This document shows positions 43,388 through 52,801 of a stretch of DNA of 58,530 nucleotides, piece after piece. Every line of letters begins with the position of its first letter. The stretch's first letter is position 1. The DNA lies in NCBI RefSeq assembly GCF_024710765.1, contig NZ_JANJUE010000168.1, positions 1 through 58,530 of the forward strand, in the 5' to 3' direction. Made by a program: the position numbers and the translations under genes. The notes beneath the pieces were generated by a model. The model made no database searches. It was not told the origin of the DNA and was given only the letters and a program-made list of their open reading frames with translations. This stretch comes from Pseudoxanthomonas sp. (GTDB taxonomy: Bacteria; Pseudomonadota; Gammaproteobacteria; Xanthomonadales; Xanthomonadaceae).

Positions 43388-44881
43388 TCACTTCATCGTC
43401 GGCATCACGAACTCGGCGCCACGGGCGCCTTCGGGCCAGCGTGCGGTGATGGTCTTCAGGCGGGTGTGGAAGCGTACGCCGTCGGGGCCGTGCACGTGCA
43501 GCGGGCCGAACAGCGAGCGCTTCCAGCCGCCGAAGCTGTGGAAGGCCATCGGTACCGGAATCGGCACGTTGATGCCGACCATGCCGGCCTGCACCTGGTG
43601 GGCGAACGCGCGCGCGGCGCCGCCGTCGCGGGTGAAGATCGCGGTGCCGTTGCCGTACTCGTGTTCGTTGACCAGTCGCAGCGCGGTGTCCAGATCCGGC
43701 ACCCGCACCACGCACAGCACCGGGCCGAAAATCTCCTCGCGGTAGATGCGCATGTCCGGAGTGACGTGGTCGAACAGGCAGCCGCCGAGGAAGAACCCGT
43801 CGGGCGAACCCTCCACGGTCAATCCGCGTCCGTCCACCACCAGCGTGGCGCCCTCGGCGACGCCCAGATCGATATAGCCGCGCACCTTGTCGCGATGCAC
43901 GCCGGTGACCAGCGGTCCCATTTCGGTGTCCTGGCTGCCGGGCCCGATCTTCAGCGCGGCCACCTGCGGACCCAAGGTTTCAATCAGGGTATCGGCGGTG
44001 TGGTCGCCAACGCACACCGCCACCGAAATGGCCATGCAGCGCTCGCCGGCCGAACCGTAGCCCGCCCCGAGCAGGGCGGCGGCCGCGCCGTCGAGGTCCG
44101 CGTCGGGCAGCACCACCATGTGGTTCTTGGCGCCGCCCAGCGCCTGCACGCGCTTGCCGTTGGCGCTGCCGCGCGCGTAGATGTATTCGGCGATGGGGGT
44201 GGAACCGACGAAACTCACCGCCTGGACGCGTGGATCGTCCAGCAACGCGTCGACGGCTTCCTTGTCACCGTGCACGACATTGAACACGCCATCGGGCAGG
44301 CCGGCCTGGCGCAGCAGTTCGGCCAGCATCAGCGAGGCGGAAGGATCCCGTTCGGAAGGCTTGAGCACGAAGGTATTGCCGCAGGCCAGCGCCACCGGGA
44401 ACATCCACAGCGGCACCATCGCCGGGAAGTTGAACGGAGTGATGCCGGCGACCACGCCCAGCGGCGCATGCTCGCTCCAGGAGTCGACGTCGCGACCGAC
44501 ATTCATCGAATGCTCGCCCTTGAGCAGGTGCGGGATGCCGCAGGCGAACTCCACCACTTCCAGCCCACGCGTGACCTCGCCGCGCGCATCCGACAGTACC
44601 TTGCCGTGCTCGTAGGTGATGCGCAGGGCGATTTCGTCCGCGTGCCGCTCCACCAGTTCCTTGAAGCGGAACAGCACCCGCGCGCGGTTGAGCGGGGTGA
44701 CCGCGCTCCACGCCGGGAACGCCGCCTGCGCGGCATGCACCGCCGCGCCGACTTCGGCGGCGGAAGCCAGCGGCACGTGTGCGGCGACCTGGCCGGTGGC
44801 GGGGTCGAAGACCTCGCCATGGCGGCCGCTGGCGCCGGCCACCGGATGGCCGTTGATGAAGTGGTGCAGGGTGTCGATCAT
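43388..44881 (-). CDS. mmsA: CoA-acylating methylmalonate/malonate semialdehyde dehydrogenase
   Basis: A 497-residue aldehyde dehydrogenase family enzyme that turns malonate semialdehyde (or methylmalonate semialdehyde) and CoA into acetyl-CoA (propionyl-CoA) with NAD. Catalytic Cys282 is in [11 protein letters not shown]. The usual general-base Glu is absent (QALGGAKNH in place of ELGGK), which is a known property of this CoA-dependent branch. [11 protein letters not shown] and [11 protein letters not shown] are family motifs. It is 20 bp downstream of ald on the same strand. With the BauA-type transaminase upstream it forms a beta-alanine degradation route. Confidence 0.93.
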   Translation of the reverse strand: MIDTLHHFINGHPVAGASGRHGEVFDPATGQVAAHVPLASAAEVGAAVHAAQAAFPAWSAVTPLNRARVLFRFKELVERHADEIALRITYEHGKVLSDARGEVTRGLEVVEFACGIPHLLKGEHSMNVGRDVDSWSEHAPLGVVAGITPFNFPAMVPLWMFPVALACGNTFVLKPSERDPSASLMLAELLRQAGLPDGVFNVVHGDKEAVDALLDDPRVQAVSFVGSTPIAEYIYARGSANGKRVQALGGAKNHMVVLPDADLDGAAAALLGAGYGSAGERCMAISVAVCVGDHTADTLIETLGPQVAALKIGPGSQDTEMGPLVTGVHRDKVRGYIDLGVAEGATLVVDGRGLTVEGSPDGFFLGGCLFDHVTPDMRIYREEIFGPVLCVVRVPDLDTALRLVNEHEYGNGTAIFTRDGGAARAFAHQVQAGMVGINVPIPVPMAFHSFGGWKRSLFGPLHVHGPDGVRFHTRLKTITARWPEGARGAEFVMPTMK

Positions 44882-44901
44882 GGGGGAGTTCGCGTTCGGG
44901 T

Positions 44902-46017
44902 TCAGCCCAGCGCCTGCGCCGCCGGTACGTAGGGATAGCCCAGGTCCTCGGCCACCGCCTTGTAGGTGATCTTGCCGGCGTGCACGTTGAGGCCATTGAG
45001 CAGATGGGGATCGTCCAGCAACGCGCGGCGCGCACCCTTGTTCGCCAGTTGCACGGCGAACGGCAGGGTGGCGTTGGTCAGGGCGAAGGTGGAGGTGCGG
45101 GCCACGCCGCCGGGCATGTTGGCGACGCAGTAGTGGATGATGCCGTCCACTTCGTAGGTCGGATCCTGGTGGGTGGTCGGATGGCTGGTTTCGAAGCAGC
45201 CGCCCTGGTCGATCGCCACGTCCACCAGCACCGAGCCGGCGCGCATCAGTTTCAGCTGCGCGCGCGAGACCAGCTTGGGCGCGGCGGCGCCGGGAATCAG
45301 CACCGCGCCGATCACCAGGTCGGTGTAGGGCAGGCGTTCCTCGATGGCGTCATGGGTGGAATAGATGGTGGTCAGGCGGTCGCCATACAGCTCGTCGACG
45401 TACTTCAGGCGGTCGATGGAGCGGTCGAGGATGGTCACGTGCGCGCCCAGTCCCATCGCCATGCGCGCGGCGTTGAGTCCGACCACGCCGCCGCCGATGA
45501 CCAGCACTTCCGCCGGCTTCACTCCCGGCACGCCGCCGAGCAGGATGCCCGAGCCGCCCTGCGCCTTTTCCAGCGCATGCGCGCCGGCCTGGATCGACAT
45601 GCGCCCGGCCACTTCGCTCATCGGCGCCAGCAGCGGCAGGCCGCCGCGGTTGTCGGTGACGGTTTCATAGGCGATGGCGGTGACGCCCGAGGCAACCAGC
45701 GCTTTGGTCTGTTCCGGATCCGGCGCCAGGTGCAGGTAGGTGTAGAGCACCTGGCCGGGCCGCAGCATCGCGCACTCCACCGGCTGTGGTTCCTTGACCT
45801 TGATGATCATGTCGGCGCGCCGGAAGATTTCCTCGGCGCCGGTGACGATCTCGGCCCCCGCCTTGGCGTATTGCTCGTCGGCCAAGCCGATGGCCTTGCC
45901 GCCATCCTTCTGCACCATCACCTGGTGGCCATGGGCGACCAGTTCACGCGCACCGGCCGGGGTCAGGCCGATGCGGTACTCATGGTTCTTTATTTCCTTG
46001 GGAACGCCGATCAGCAT
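44902..46017 (-). CDS. ald: Alanine dehydrogenase
   Basis: A 371-residue NAD-dependent enzyme interconverting L-alanine and pyruvate plus ammonia. It matches the family end to end: [20 protein letters not shown], substrate-contact Lys in IIKVKEPQ, His in YTYLHLAPD, the Rossmann [10 protein letters not shown] and the late [18 protein letters not shown]. It lies between the BauA-type transaminase gene and mmsA on the same strand. It can recycle the alanine produced when the transaminase uses pyruvate as amino acceptor. Confidence 0.95.
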   Translation of the reverse strand: MLIGVPKEIKNHEYRIGLTPAGARELVAHGHQVMVQKDGGKAIGLADEQYAKAGAEIVTGAEEIFRRADMIIKVKEPQPVECAMLRPGQVLYTYLHLAPDPEQTKALVASGVTAIAYETVTDNRGGLPLLAPMSEVAGRMSIQAGAHALEKAQGGSGILLGGVPGVKPAEVLVIGGGVVGLNAARMAMGLGAHVTILDRSIDRLKYVDELYGDRLTTIYSTHDAIEERLPYTDLVIGAVLIPGAAAPKLVSRAQLKLMRAGSVLVDVAIDQGGCFETSHPTTHQDPTYEVDGIIHYCVANMPGGVARTSTFALTNATLPFAVQLANKGARRALLDDPHLLNGLNVHAGKITYKAVAEDLGYPYVPAAQALG

Positions 46018-46131
46018 GTGTCTCTCCGTTGCGTGATGGTGGATGCGCGTGGGGAGCGCCGGGGCGTGCAGGATGGGATGTCAGGGAGCGCGGTGCGGGA
46101 GCGTGGACGGGAGCGTGTTACAGGAGCGGGG

Positions 46132-47508
46132 TCAGGCGGTGGTGCGGATGATATCGGCCAGGGTGCCGAAGATGCGATCGATATGGCCGCGCTCGACGAT
46201 CAGCGGCGGCGACAGGGCGATGACGTCGCCGGTGACCCGGGTCAGCAGGTTGCCCTCGTGGAAGGCGCGGTTGAACACGTCGTAGGCGCGGGCGCCGGGC
46301 GCGCCCGGGCGCGGCACCATCTCGATGGCGCCGATCAGGCCGAAGGTGCGGATGTCGGCCCCGGTGGGCCGATCGCGCAGGCCGTGGATGGCGTCCTCCC
46401 AGTAATCGCCCATCTCCAGCGAACGCTGGAACAGGTTTTCCTCGGCGTAGGTGTCCAGCGTCGCCAGCGCGGCGGCGCAGGCCAGCGGATGGCCGGAGTA
46501 GGTGTAGCCGTGGAACAGATCGATGGCGTTGTCCGGGCCGTGCGCGAAGGCGTCGTGGACCTTTTCGGAGACGAACACCGCGCCCATCGGCACGCAGCCG
46601 TTGGTCAGTCCCTTGGCGGCGGTGATGATGTCCGGGGTGACGTCGAAGCGCTGCGCGCCGAAGGCGTGGCCGAGGCGGCCGAAGCCGGTGATGACCTCGT
46701 CGAAGATCAGCAGGATGCCGTACTTGTCGCAGATCTCGCGGATGCGGCGCAGGTAGCCTTCCGGCGGGATGATCACGCCGGCCGAACCGGAAATCGGCTC
46801 GATGATCACCGCCGCGATGGTGGAGGCGTCGTGCAGGGCGACCATCCGCTCCAGATCCTCGGCCAGTTCGATGCCGAACGGCGGCAGTCCGCGCGAGAAC
46901 GCATTGCGCTCCAGGTCCAGGGTATGCCGCAGGTGATCCACGCCCGGCAGCAGGCTGCCGAACCATTTGCGGTTGTTGGGCAGGCCGCCGACCGAGATGC
47001 CGCCGAAGCCCACGCCGTGGTACGCCTTCTCGCGGCCGATCAGGCGGGTGCGCTGGCCCTCGCCGCGCGCGCGGTGGTAGGCCAGCGCGATCTTCAGCGC
47101 GGTGTCGACCGATTCGGAGCCGGAGTTGGTGTAGAAGACGTGGTTGAGATCGCCGGGGGTGAGTTCGGCGAGGCGCTCGGCCAGCACGAACGGCAGCGGC
47201 GAGCTCATCGAGAAATTGGGCGCGAAATCGAGCGTCTCGATCTGCTTCTTCACCGCCTCGACGATGCGCGGCCGCGCGTGCCCGGCGTTGCAGCACCACA
47301 GGCCGGCGGTGGCGTCGAGGATTTCGCGGCCATCGACCGAGCGGTAGTGCATGCCGGAGGCGCTGGCGAGCAGGCGCGGCGCGGACTTGAACTGCTTGTT
47401 GGCGGTGAACGGCATCCAGAACGCGTTGAGCGATTCCGGCGCCTGCAGGGCCTGGGCCTCGTAGAAATCCGCCAGTGCGCGGGAGGAGGAGGGGGCGTCG
47501 GCGCTCAT
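46132..47508 (-). CDS. bauA: Beta-alanine/omega-amino acid:pyruvate aminotransferase
   Basis: A 458-residue class III PLP aminotransferase. It follows the beta-alanine:pyruvate transaminase pattern closely: NAFWMPFTANKQFK, GLWCCNAGHARP, FYTNSGSESVDTALKIA, AYHGVGFGGISVGG, IIEPISGSAGVIIPP, LIFDEVITGFGRLG and the PLP Lys in IITAAKGLTNG. The expected reaction turns beta-alanine and pyruvate into malonate semialdehyde and alanine, feeding MmsA and Ald downstream. Putrescine, GABA or related amines may be alternative substrates, as in SpuC. A GTTG-N11-CAAC motif lies 41 bp before the start. Confidence 0.88.
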   Translation of the reverse strand: MSADAPSSSRALADFYEAQALQAPESLNAFWMPFTANKQFKSAPRLLASASGMHYRSVDGREILDATAGLWCCNAGHARPRIVEAVKKQIETLDFAPNFSMSSPLPFVLAERLAELTPGDLNHVFYTNSGSESVDTALKIALAYHRARGEGQRTRLIGREKAYHGVGFGGISVGGLPNNRKWFGSLLPGVDHLRHTLDLERNAFSRGLPPFGIELAEDLERMVALHDASTIAAVIIEPISGSAGVIIPPEGYLRRIREICDKYGILLIFDEVITGFGRLGHAFGAQRFDVTPDIITAAKGLTNGCVPMGAVFVSEKVHDAFAHGPDNAIDLFHGYTYSGHPLACAAALATLDTYAEENLFQRSLEMGDYWEDAIHGLRDRPTGADIRTFGLIGAIEMVPRPGAPGARAYDVFNRAFHEGNLLTRVTGDVIALSPPLIVERGHIDRIFGTLADIIRTTA

Positions 47509-47548
47509 GGCGGCTCCTGGCTGCAGGGGTAGGGCCGCAGCTTACCGC

Positions 47549-47567
47549 GTTGAATAAACTTTACAAC
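47549..47567. promoter_or_regulatory. Candidate PuuR operator, GTTG-N11-CAAC (copy 1)
   Basis: GTTGAATAAACTTTACAAC is a 19-bp AT-centred dyad 41 bp upstream of bauA. The same GTTG-N11-CAAC frame recurs at 55527 in the puuA/puuD divergent region. Its recurrence at both divergent promoters of the cluster, next to puuR, suggests it is the regulator's site. Confidence 0.5.
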
Positions 47568-47579
47568 TGCCGTTTGGCA

Positions 47580-47890
47580 CCTCCAGCAACTGCCTGGAAC
47601 CGCATGCGCAAAGGCAAAAGGCTTTCGCGCCTGCGGGCGCGAGTCACTTTCTTTGCTTGTGCAAAGAAAGTAACCAAAGAAAGCACACCCCCTCGGACGC
47701 CGCCCGCCCCGCTGCGCGGGCCGGGTTCGCAGTCCGGGCGGGCATTTCGGGAAGGCACATCCCTGTGCCTGCCCGAAAAGGCGCGCGTCCTGCGCGCCGC
47801 CCCTTCGGGGTATTCGCCCGCCCGGCCTGCCGGCTTTACGGGGCCCCAAGAGCGGAAGCAACAGCAAAAGCGACGGCCGCCTCCGAAATT
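47580..47890 (+). repeat. Large dispersed repeat, copy 1
   Basis: About 310 bp of patchy similarity to 58000-58260. Shared blocks include the hairpin CTTTCTTTGC-TTGT-GCAAAGAAAG (47647-47670), then GTAACCAAAGAAA, a GGGGCCCC-containing end and AGCAACAGCAAAAGC. The same element appears inverted at about 58270-58480. Confidence 0.75.
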
Positions 47891-47951
47891 GACGCCCTCC
47901 TCACCGGGTGTAAAGTATCCGCAACATCCGCCACCGGTACGCCCACGGGAA

Positions 47952-48500
47952 ATGGACATCGGCGCCCGCCTGCAACTGGTCCGCAAATCCAAGCACCTCA
48001 GCCAGCGCGAGCTGGCCAAGCGCGTGGGCGTTACCAACAGCACCATCTCGCTGATCGAACAGAACAAGGTCAGTCCCTCGGTCAGTTCGCTGAAGAAGGT
48101 GCTGGACGGCATCCCCATCTCGCTGGCCGACTTCTTCACCCTGGATCTGGAAGCCGGCCTGCCCGACACCCCGTTCTATGGCGTGGACGACCTGCCGGAC
48201 GTCGGCAGCAACGGCGTGCATTACTTCCTGGTCGGCCAGCACCGCCCGCAGCGGCAGATGTGCATCCTGCGCGAGGTGATGCCGGCCGGCACCGATACCG
48301 GCGAGACCATGCTTCGCCACGAAGGCGAGGAGGGCGGGGTGATCATCGCCGGCCAGGTGGAGGTCACCGTCGGTGATCAGGCCCGCGTGCTCGGTCCCGG
48401 CGAGGCCTACTATTTCGAGAGCCGGGTGCCGCACCGCTTCCGCAACGTGGGCGAGGGCGACGCGGTGATCGTCAGCGCCAATACACCCGCCACCTTCTGA
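47952..48500 (+). CDS. puuR: PuuR-like XRE/cupin transcriptional regulator of polyamine use
   Basis: A 182-residue regulator. Its N-terminal XRE helix-turn-helix (RLQLVRKSKHLSQRELAKRV then TNSTISLIEQNKVSPSVSSL) and C-terminal cupin (HEGEEGGVIIAGQVEVTVGD, ESRVPHRFRN) match PuuR, which represses putrescine-utilisation genes until the polyamine binds. It is followed 54 bp later by puuC on the same strand and is divergent from bauA. The ATG at 47952 starts exactly at the conserved domain; the longer open frame upstream is repeat sequence. Confidence 0.9.
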   Translation: MDIGARLQLVRKSKHLSQRELAKRVGVTNSTISLIEQNKVSPSVSSLKKVLDGIPISLADFFTLDLEAGLPDTPFYGVDDLPDVGSNGVHYFLVGQHRPQRQMCILREVMPAGTDTGETMLRHEGEEGGVIIAGQVEVTVGDQARVLGPGEAYYFESRVPHRFRNVGEGDAVIVSANTPATF

Positions 48501-48554
48501 TTCCCCTGCCGCCGTATCGGGCGGCATCGCAGTCCTTTCCCCCAGGAGCCGACG

Positions 48555-50057
48555 ATGAACGCACCCCGCACCCGTGAAGACTGGCTGGCGATGGCCGGTG
48601 GCCTGTCCATCCGCAGCCAGGCCTTCATCGACGGGCGTTACGTCGACGCAGCCAGCGGCCGGACCTTCGACTGCGTCAGTCCGATCGACGGGCGGGTGTT
48701 GGCGAAGGTCGCCGAGGGCGGCAGCGAGGACATCGACCGCGCGGTGGCGGCGGCGCGCCGCAGCTTCGAGGCCGGCGCATGGGCGAACGCGAAGCCGACC
48801 CATCGCAAGAAAGTGCTGCTGAAGTTCGCCCAGCTGATCGAGAAGCACGGCGACGAACTGGCGCTGCTGGAATCGCTGGACATGGGCAAGCCGGTCACCG
48901 ACGCGCGCCAGGTGGACGTGGCCGCGACCATCCGCTGCGTGAGCTGGACCGGCGAGGCGCTGGACAAGGTGTACGGTGAAATCGCCGCCACCGGCCCGGA
49001 CGAGCTGGGCCTGGTGACCCGCGAACCGCTGGGCGTGGTCGGCGCGATCGTGCCGTGGAATTTCCCGATGCTGATGGCGGCCTGGAAGTTCGCGCCCGCA
49101 CTGGCGACCGGCAACTCGATCGTGCTCAAGCCGTCGGAGAAATCCCCGCTGAGCGCGATCCGCCTGGCGGAACTGGCGATGGAGGCGGGCATTCCCGCCG
49201 GCGTGTTCAATGTCGTGCCCGGTTTCGGCAAGGAAGCCGGCGAACCGCTGGCGCTGCACATGGACGTGGACGGACTGGTGTTCACCGGTTCGACCGCGGT
49301 CGGCAAGCGCCTGCTGCAATGCGCGGGCCTGTCGAACATGAAACGCGCCTACATGGAGTGCGGCGGCAAGAGCCCGAACCTGGTGTTCGCCGACGCGCCG
49401 GATCTGGACAAGGCCGCCGAGGCCGCGGCCAGCGGCATCTTCTACAACCAGGGCGAAGTGTGCACGGCGGCTTCGCGCCTGCTGGTGGAACGCGCCATCC
49501 AGGAAGAATTCGTCGCCCGCGTGGTCGAGGCCGGACGCAAGATGCAGCCGCGTCATCCGCTGGATCCCGGCGCGCCGATGGGCGCGATGGTCGACGAGAC
49601 CCAGACCGCGCGCGTGCTCGGCTACATCGAGAAAGGCGTGGCCGAAGGCGCGAAGCTGGTGCTGGGCGGCGGCCGCGCCGAGGTGGTCACCGGTGGCTGC
49701 TACATCGAGCCGACCGTGTTCGATGGCGTCGCCCACGAGCACACCATTTCGCGCGAGGAGATCTTCGGGCCAGTGCTGTCGGTGATCGGCTTCGACACCG
49801 AGGAGCAGGCGCTGCGGATGGCCAACGACACCGAGTACGGCCTGGCCGCCGGCGTATGGACCCGCGACATCGGCCGCGCGCACCGCGTCGCCCGCAAACT
49901 GCGCGCCGGCAGCGTCTGGGTGAATTACTGGGATGGCGGCGACATGACCGCGCCGTTCGGTGGCTACAAGCAATCCGGCAACGGTCGCGACAAGTCGCTG
50001 CACGCCTTCGACAAATACACCGAGGTCAAGGCGACCTGGATCAACCTGGCGGAGTGA
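48555..50057 (+). CDS. puuC: Gamma-glutamyl-gamma-aminobutyraldehyde dehydrogenase
   Basis: A 500-residue NAD(P)-dependent aldehyde dehydrogenase. The catalytic residues are intact: Glu268 (YMECGGKSP) and Cys303 (FYNQGEVCTAASR), and IVPWNFPMLMAAWK is the cofactor-contact stretch. The PuuC/KauB subgroup oxidises gamma-glutamyl-aminoaldehydes from polyamine breakdown and also 3-aminopropanal-type aldehydes. Downstream of puuR with CAGGAG before the ATG. The assignment rests on sequence type and on the puu genes around it. Confidence 0.9.
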   Translation: MNAPRTREDWLAMAGGLSIRSQAFIDGRYVDAASGRTFDCVSPIDGRVLAKVAEGGSEDIDRAVAAARRSFEAGAWANAKPTHRKKVLLKFAQLIEKHGDELALLESLDMGKPVTDARQVDVAATIRCVSWTGEALDKVYGEIAATGPDELGLVTREPLGVVGAIVPWNFPMLMAAWKFAPALATGNSIVLKPSEKSPLSAIRLAELAMEAGIPAGVFNVVPGFGKEAGEPLALHMDVDGLVFTGSTAVGKRLLQCAGLSNMKRAYMECGGKSPNLVFADAPDLDKAAEAAASGIFYNQGEVCTAASRLLVERAIQEEFVARVVEAGRKMQPRHPLDPGAPMGAMVDETQTARVLGYIEKGVAEGAKLVLGGGRAEVVTGGCYIEPTVFDGVAHEHTISREEIFGPVLSVIGFDTEEQALRMANDTEYGLAAGVWTRDIGRAHRVARKLRAGSVWVNYWDGGDMTAPFGGYKQSGNGRDKSLHAFDKYTEVKATWINLAE

Positions 50058-50079
50058 GGCGACCCAGCAACTTTTCCCT

Positions 50080-50160
50080 GTAGGAGCGACGTGAGTCGCG
50101 ATGCTCTTGCTCCATGACATCGGAACCTTCGTGGGCTTTCGCGACTCACGTCGCTCCTAC
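50080..50160. repeat. Perfect 22-bp inverted repeat after puuC
   Basis: GTAGGAGCGACGTGAGTCGC (22 bp with GA, 50080-50101) is perfectly complementary to 50139-50160, with a 37-bp spacer. It shares its core with the element at 43282-43366. It lies 23 bp after the puuC stop and overlaps the end of the converging small gene at 50157. A REP-like site or transcription barrier is likely. Confidence 0.7.
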
Positions 50161-50441
50161 CGTTCGGTGTCGTCGGGGGCGAATGGCCGATCGGTGCGCG
50201 GCGCATCGGGCAGTTGCCGATCCAGCGATTGCCGGTAGCGGATGCAGCCGCGCAGGAACTGCGGCCACTCGGGAACTTCCGGCTGCGGATCGCTCTTCTC
50301 CGGCAGCAGGCCCCAGAGTGCGGGATGGTGCCAGCACAGGTCATGGCCGGTGCTGTCGCGGTGCTCGCGGATGCCGGCGCGCAGGCGGCGCACTTCGGCG
50401 ATCAGATCGTCGCGGGTAAGCGTGTCCAGATCTTCATCCAT
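50157..50441 (-). CDS. Small conserved-looking protein of unknown function
   Basis: A 94-residue soluble protein with a helical N terminus (LTRDDLIAEVRRLRAGIREH) followed by a His/Trp/Cys-bearing motif (GHDLCWHHPALWGLLPEK) that might bind a metal. Similar short proteins are familiar from other proteobacteria, but I know no function. GGAG lies 7 bp before the ATG at 50441. The upstream open frame is repeat-derived. Confidence 0.65.
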   Translation of the reverse strand: MDEDLDTLTRDDLIAEVRRLRAGIREHRDSTGHDLCWHHPALWGLLPEKSDPQPEVPEWPQFLRGCIRYRQSLDRQLPDAPRTDRPFAPDDTER

Positions 50442-50520
50442 GGCGGAGCTCCTGCATGAAGGGGGAACGCGGGGGAGGATCGCATGAAAGCGGCGAGGGG
50501 TGTGTGGCATGGCGCCAAGA

Positions 50521-50705
50521 GCAAATCCCCCGTCGCCTGCTTCGCGGTCGCCCGCCCCCCTTTTGCAAAGGGGGCAAAAGCGGCAAGGGACGCCCGGGAG
50601 GATTTGCTTCCTAGAGGAAAGCCAATCGAAGAGCTGGTCCTCCTCCCTTGCGGCGCGCCTCAACCGCCGAATGGCAGGTCAAAAGGGGGACCGAGGGGGA
50701 TTTGC
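50521..50705. repeat. 185-bp inverted-repeat element upstream of the MFS gene
   Basis: Perfect 11-bp outer arms, GCAAATCCCCC at 50521-50531 and GGGGGATTTGC at 50695-50705, enclose a strong internal hairpin CCCCCTTT-TGC-AAAGGGGG at 50556-50574. The general build is like the element inside the esterase gene but with different sequence. It ends 56 bp before the MFS start. Confidence 0.65.
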
Positions 50706-50761
50706 CTTTGCTCTCCTCCGGATCTGCCAGAATCGGACTGGTCATCCCCTCCCTTGCGCCC

Positions 50762-52045
50762 ATGACCGTCACCGCCGTCGCCGATTCCGCCTTGCCGGGC
50801 AACTCTCCCCGCCGGGTCCTGTTCGCCAGCCTCATCGGCACCACCATCGAGTTCTTCGATTTCTACATCTACGCCACGGCGGCGGTGCTGGTGTTCCCGA
50901 AGCTGTTCTTTCCCGCGGGTGACGGCAACGCGGCCACCCTCCAGTCGCTGGCGACCTTCGCGCTGGCGTTCTTCGCCCGCCCGGTGGGTTCGGCGGTGTT
51001 CGGCCACTACGGCGATCGCATCGGCCGCAAGGCCACCCTGGTCGCCGCGTTGCTGACCATGGGCCTGTCGACCGTCGCTATCGGCCTGCTGCCGACCTAT
51101 GCGGACATCGGTATCCTCGCACCGCTGCTGCTGGCGCTGTGCCGCTTCGGCCAGGGCCTGGGACTGGGCGGCGAATGGGGCGGCGCGGTGCTGCTGGCGA
51201 CCGAGAACGCGCCGCCGGGCAAGCGCGCCTGGTACGGCATGTTCCCGCAACTGGGGGCGCCGATCGGCTTCCTGTGTTCGACCGGCATCTTCCTGCTACT
51301 GACCGAACTGCTCAGCGACGCGCAGTTCCAGGCTTGGGGCTGGCGCATTCCGTTCCTGGCCAGCGCCGCGCTGGTGATTGTCGGGCTGTGGGTACGCCTG
51401 CGCATCACCGAGACACCGGATTTCCAGAAGACCCTGGATCGCGACGAACGCGTGCGCCTGCCGATGGCCACCGTGCTGAAGGAGCACCCGCGCGCGCTGC
51501 TGGCCGGTACCTTCGCGGCCATGGCGACCTTCGTGCTGTTCTACCTGATGACGGTGTTCGCGCTGAGCTGGGGTACCTCGCGGCTGGGCTATTCGCGCGA
51601 GCAGTTCCTCGTCCTGCAGATGGCCGGCGTGCTGTTCTTCGCCGCCGGTATTCCGGTGGCGGCGCTGTACGCGGATCGGCGCGGACGCCGCCGGGCGATG
51701 ATCGTCGCCAGCGTGGCCATCTTCGCGTTCGGCCTGCTGTTCGCGCCGTTGTTCTCCTCCGGCAGTGCCGGCGGCGTGTTGCTGTTCCTGGCGCTGGGCC
51801 TGGGCATCATGGGCCTGACCTACGGTCCGTGCGGCACCATCCTGGCGGAGATGTTCCCGACCGAAGTGCGCTACACCGGCGCGTCGCTGGCGTTCAACCT
51901 GGCCGGCATCTTCGGCGCGTCGCTGGCGCCGTACGTGGCGACACAACTGGCCGAGCGGTACGGATTGGCCTACGTCGGCTACTACCTGTGCGGTGCGGCG
52001 GCGCTGACCTTGCTGGCGTTGTGGCTGATGCCGCGCCCGCGTTGA
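50762..52045 (+). CDS. MHS-family MFS metabolite:H+ symporter
   Basis: A 427-residue, 12-helix transporter of the metabolite:H+ symporter subfamily (ProP/ShiA/KgtP type). Signature pieces are LIGTTIEFFDFYIYATAAVL in helix 1, GHYGDRIGRKATLV in the loop between helices 2 and 3 and FGQGLGLGGEWGGAVLLATE in helix 4, plus YADRRGRRRAM in the second half. Substrates of the subfamily are small carboxylates, betaines and amino acids. Its place among the puu genes makes an amine, amino acid or dicarboxylate plausible. Start at ATG 50762. Confidence 0.88.
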   Translation: MTVTAVADSALPGNSPRRVLFASLIGTTIEFFDFYIYATAAVLVFPKLFFPAGDGNAATLQSLATFALAFFARPVGSAVFGHYGDRIGRKATLVAALLTMGLSTVAIGLLPTYADIGILAPLLLALCRFGQGLGLGGEWGGAVLLATENAPPGKRAWYGMFPQLGAPIGFLCSTGIFLLLTELLSDAQFQAWGWRIPFLASAALVIVGLWVRLRITETPDFQKTLDRDERVRLPMATVLKEHPRALLAGTFAAMATFVLFYLMTVFALSWGTSRLGYSREQFLVLQMAGVLFFAAGIPVAALYADRRGRRRAMIVASVAIFAFGLLFAPLFSSGSAGGVLLFLALGLGIMGLTYGPCGTILAEMFPTEVRYTGASLAFNLAGIFGASLAPYVATQLAERYGLAYVGYYLCGAAALTLLALWLMPRPR

Positions 52046-52092
52046 AGGCGTGTTTCCGGCGGGGCATGCCGGCGCGGAACAAGCTCCGTTCC

Positions 52093-52128
52093 ATCCGCTG
52101 CAAGGCAATGACGTGCCTTGCAGCGGAT
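52093..52128. terminator. Perfect 15-bp hairpin between convergent genes
   Basis: ATCCGCTGCAAGGCA and TGCCTTGCAGCGGAT flank a 6-nt loop, between the convergent MFS and hemerythrin genes. No U-run follows on either strand, so it is a strong structure but not a typical intrinsic terminator. It may stop or protect both transcripts. Confidence 0.5.
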
Positions 52129-52240
52129 AGCCCGCTCGGCGGGGAGGGAGAATCCCCCGTTTCCCTTCTTCAGGTGCTCTTCAACAGATGAATGACGGGT
52201 CGAGGGGGAGGCAGATGCGGTCAGCCGAGCAGGCTCCGGG

Positions 52241-52702
52241 CTATCGGAACAACCGCTTGAGCGTGCGTCCCAGCCAGCCGCCTTCCTGGTGTTCGCGGGC
52301 GAACATGTTCAGATGGTGCTTCACCGCGTCGGCATAGTCCTTGTCGTCGCTGCGGATGTGGTTGTACAGCCAGCGCGCGAGCATGGAACGCAGTTCATCG
52401 CCGATGTCGTCACCGGCCTCGAAGCGCATGCGGTATTCGCCCACCCGCTTGGCGAACAGCTGGTGCACGCGCTTGTGCGCGGCCGAGAACGGATAGCCGG
52501 CCTCTTCCATCAGCTCCTCCTCGAAGGCGAAGTGGGAGAGGGTGTAGTCGACCAGTTCCTCGATCACCTCGGCCACCGCGATCCGTTCCATCGAGCGGTT
52601 GGCGATGTGCAGGCGGTTGATCATCTCGACGATGCGGCGATGCTGGGCGTCGATGACGTCCACGCCGGTGTTCAGGTCGTCCTGCCAGACGAGTAGGGCC
52701 AT
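52241..52702 (-). CDS. Bacteriohemerythrin
   Basis: A 153-residue diiron oxygen-binding protein. All seven ligands of the hemerythrin fold are present with the right spacing: His21, His57-x3-Glu61, His76-x3-His80, and His115-x4-Asp120. Single-domain bacterial hemerythrins bind O2 and have been linked to O2 sensing, delivery or iron handling. The start at 52702 ([10 protein letters not shown]) is the family's usual beginning; an open frame 13 codons upstream is not needed. It lies about 100 bp downstream of puuB, whose flavin oxidase consumes O2; the link is speculative. Confidence 0.93.
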   Translation of the reverse strand: MALLVWQDDLNTGVDVIDAQHRRIVEMINRLHIANRSMERIAVAEVIEELVDYTLSHFAFEEELMEEAGYPFSAAHKRVHQLFAKRVGEYRMRFEAGDDIGDELRSMLARWLYNHIRSDDKDYADAVKHHLNMFAREHQEGGWLGRTLKRLFR

Positions 52703-52801
52703 GTCGGTACTTCCCGCACGCCGGGGTATGCGTGCCTGCAAAACACTCTAGGAAGGACCCGCCCGGCGGGCATTGATTCCGATCAAACCGGCGGCAAATC
52801 G

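Larger units (their letters stand above)
47509..47951. other. bauA/puuR divergent region, mostly repeat
   Basis: This 443-bp region contains the candidate operator at 47549 and a dispersed repeat at about 47580-47890. Apparent open frames across it are repeat sequence, not genes. puuR transcription presumably starts in or after the repeat. Confidence 0.7.

Noticed and set aside
47901-50120. Minus-strand frame of 739 codons opposite puuR and puuC
   Set aside because: Antisense shadow; both plus-strand genes have intact catalytic or DNA-binding motifs.
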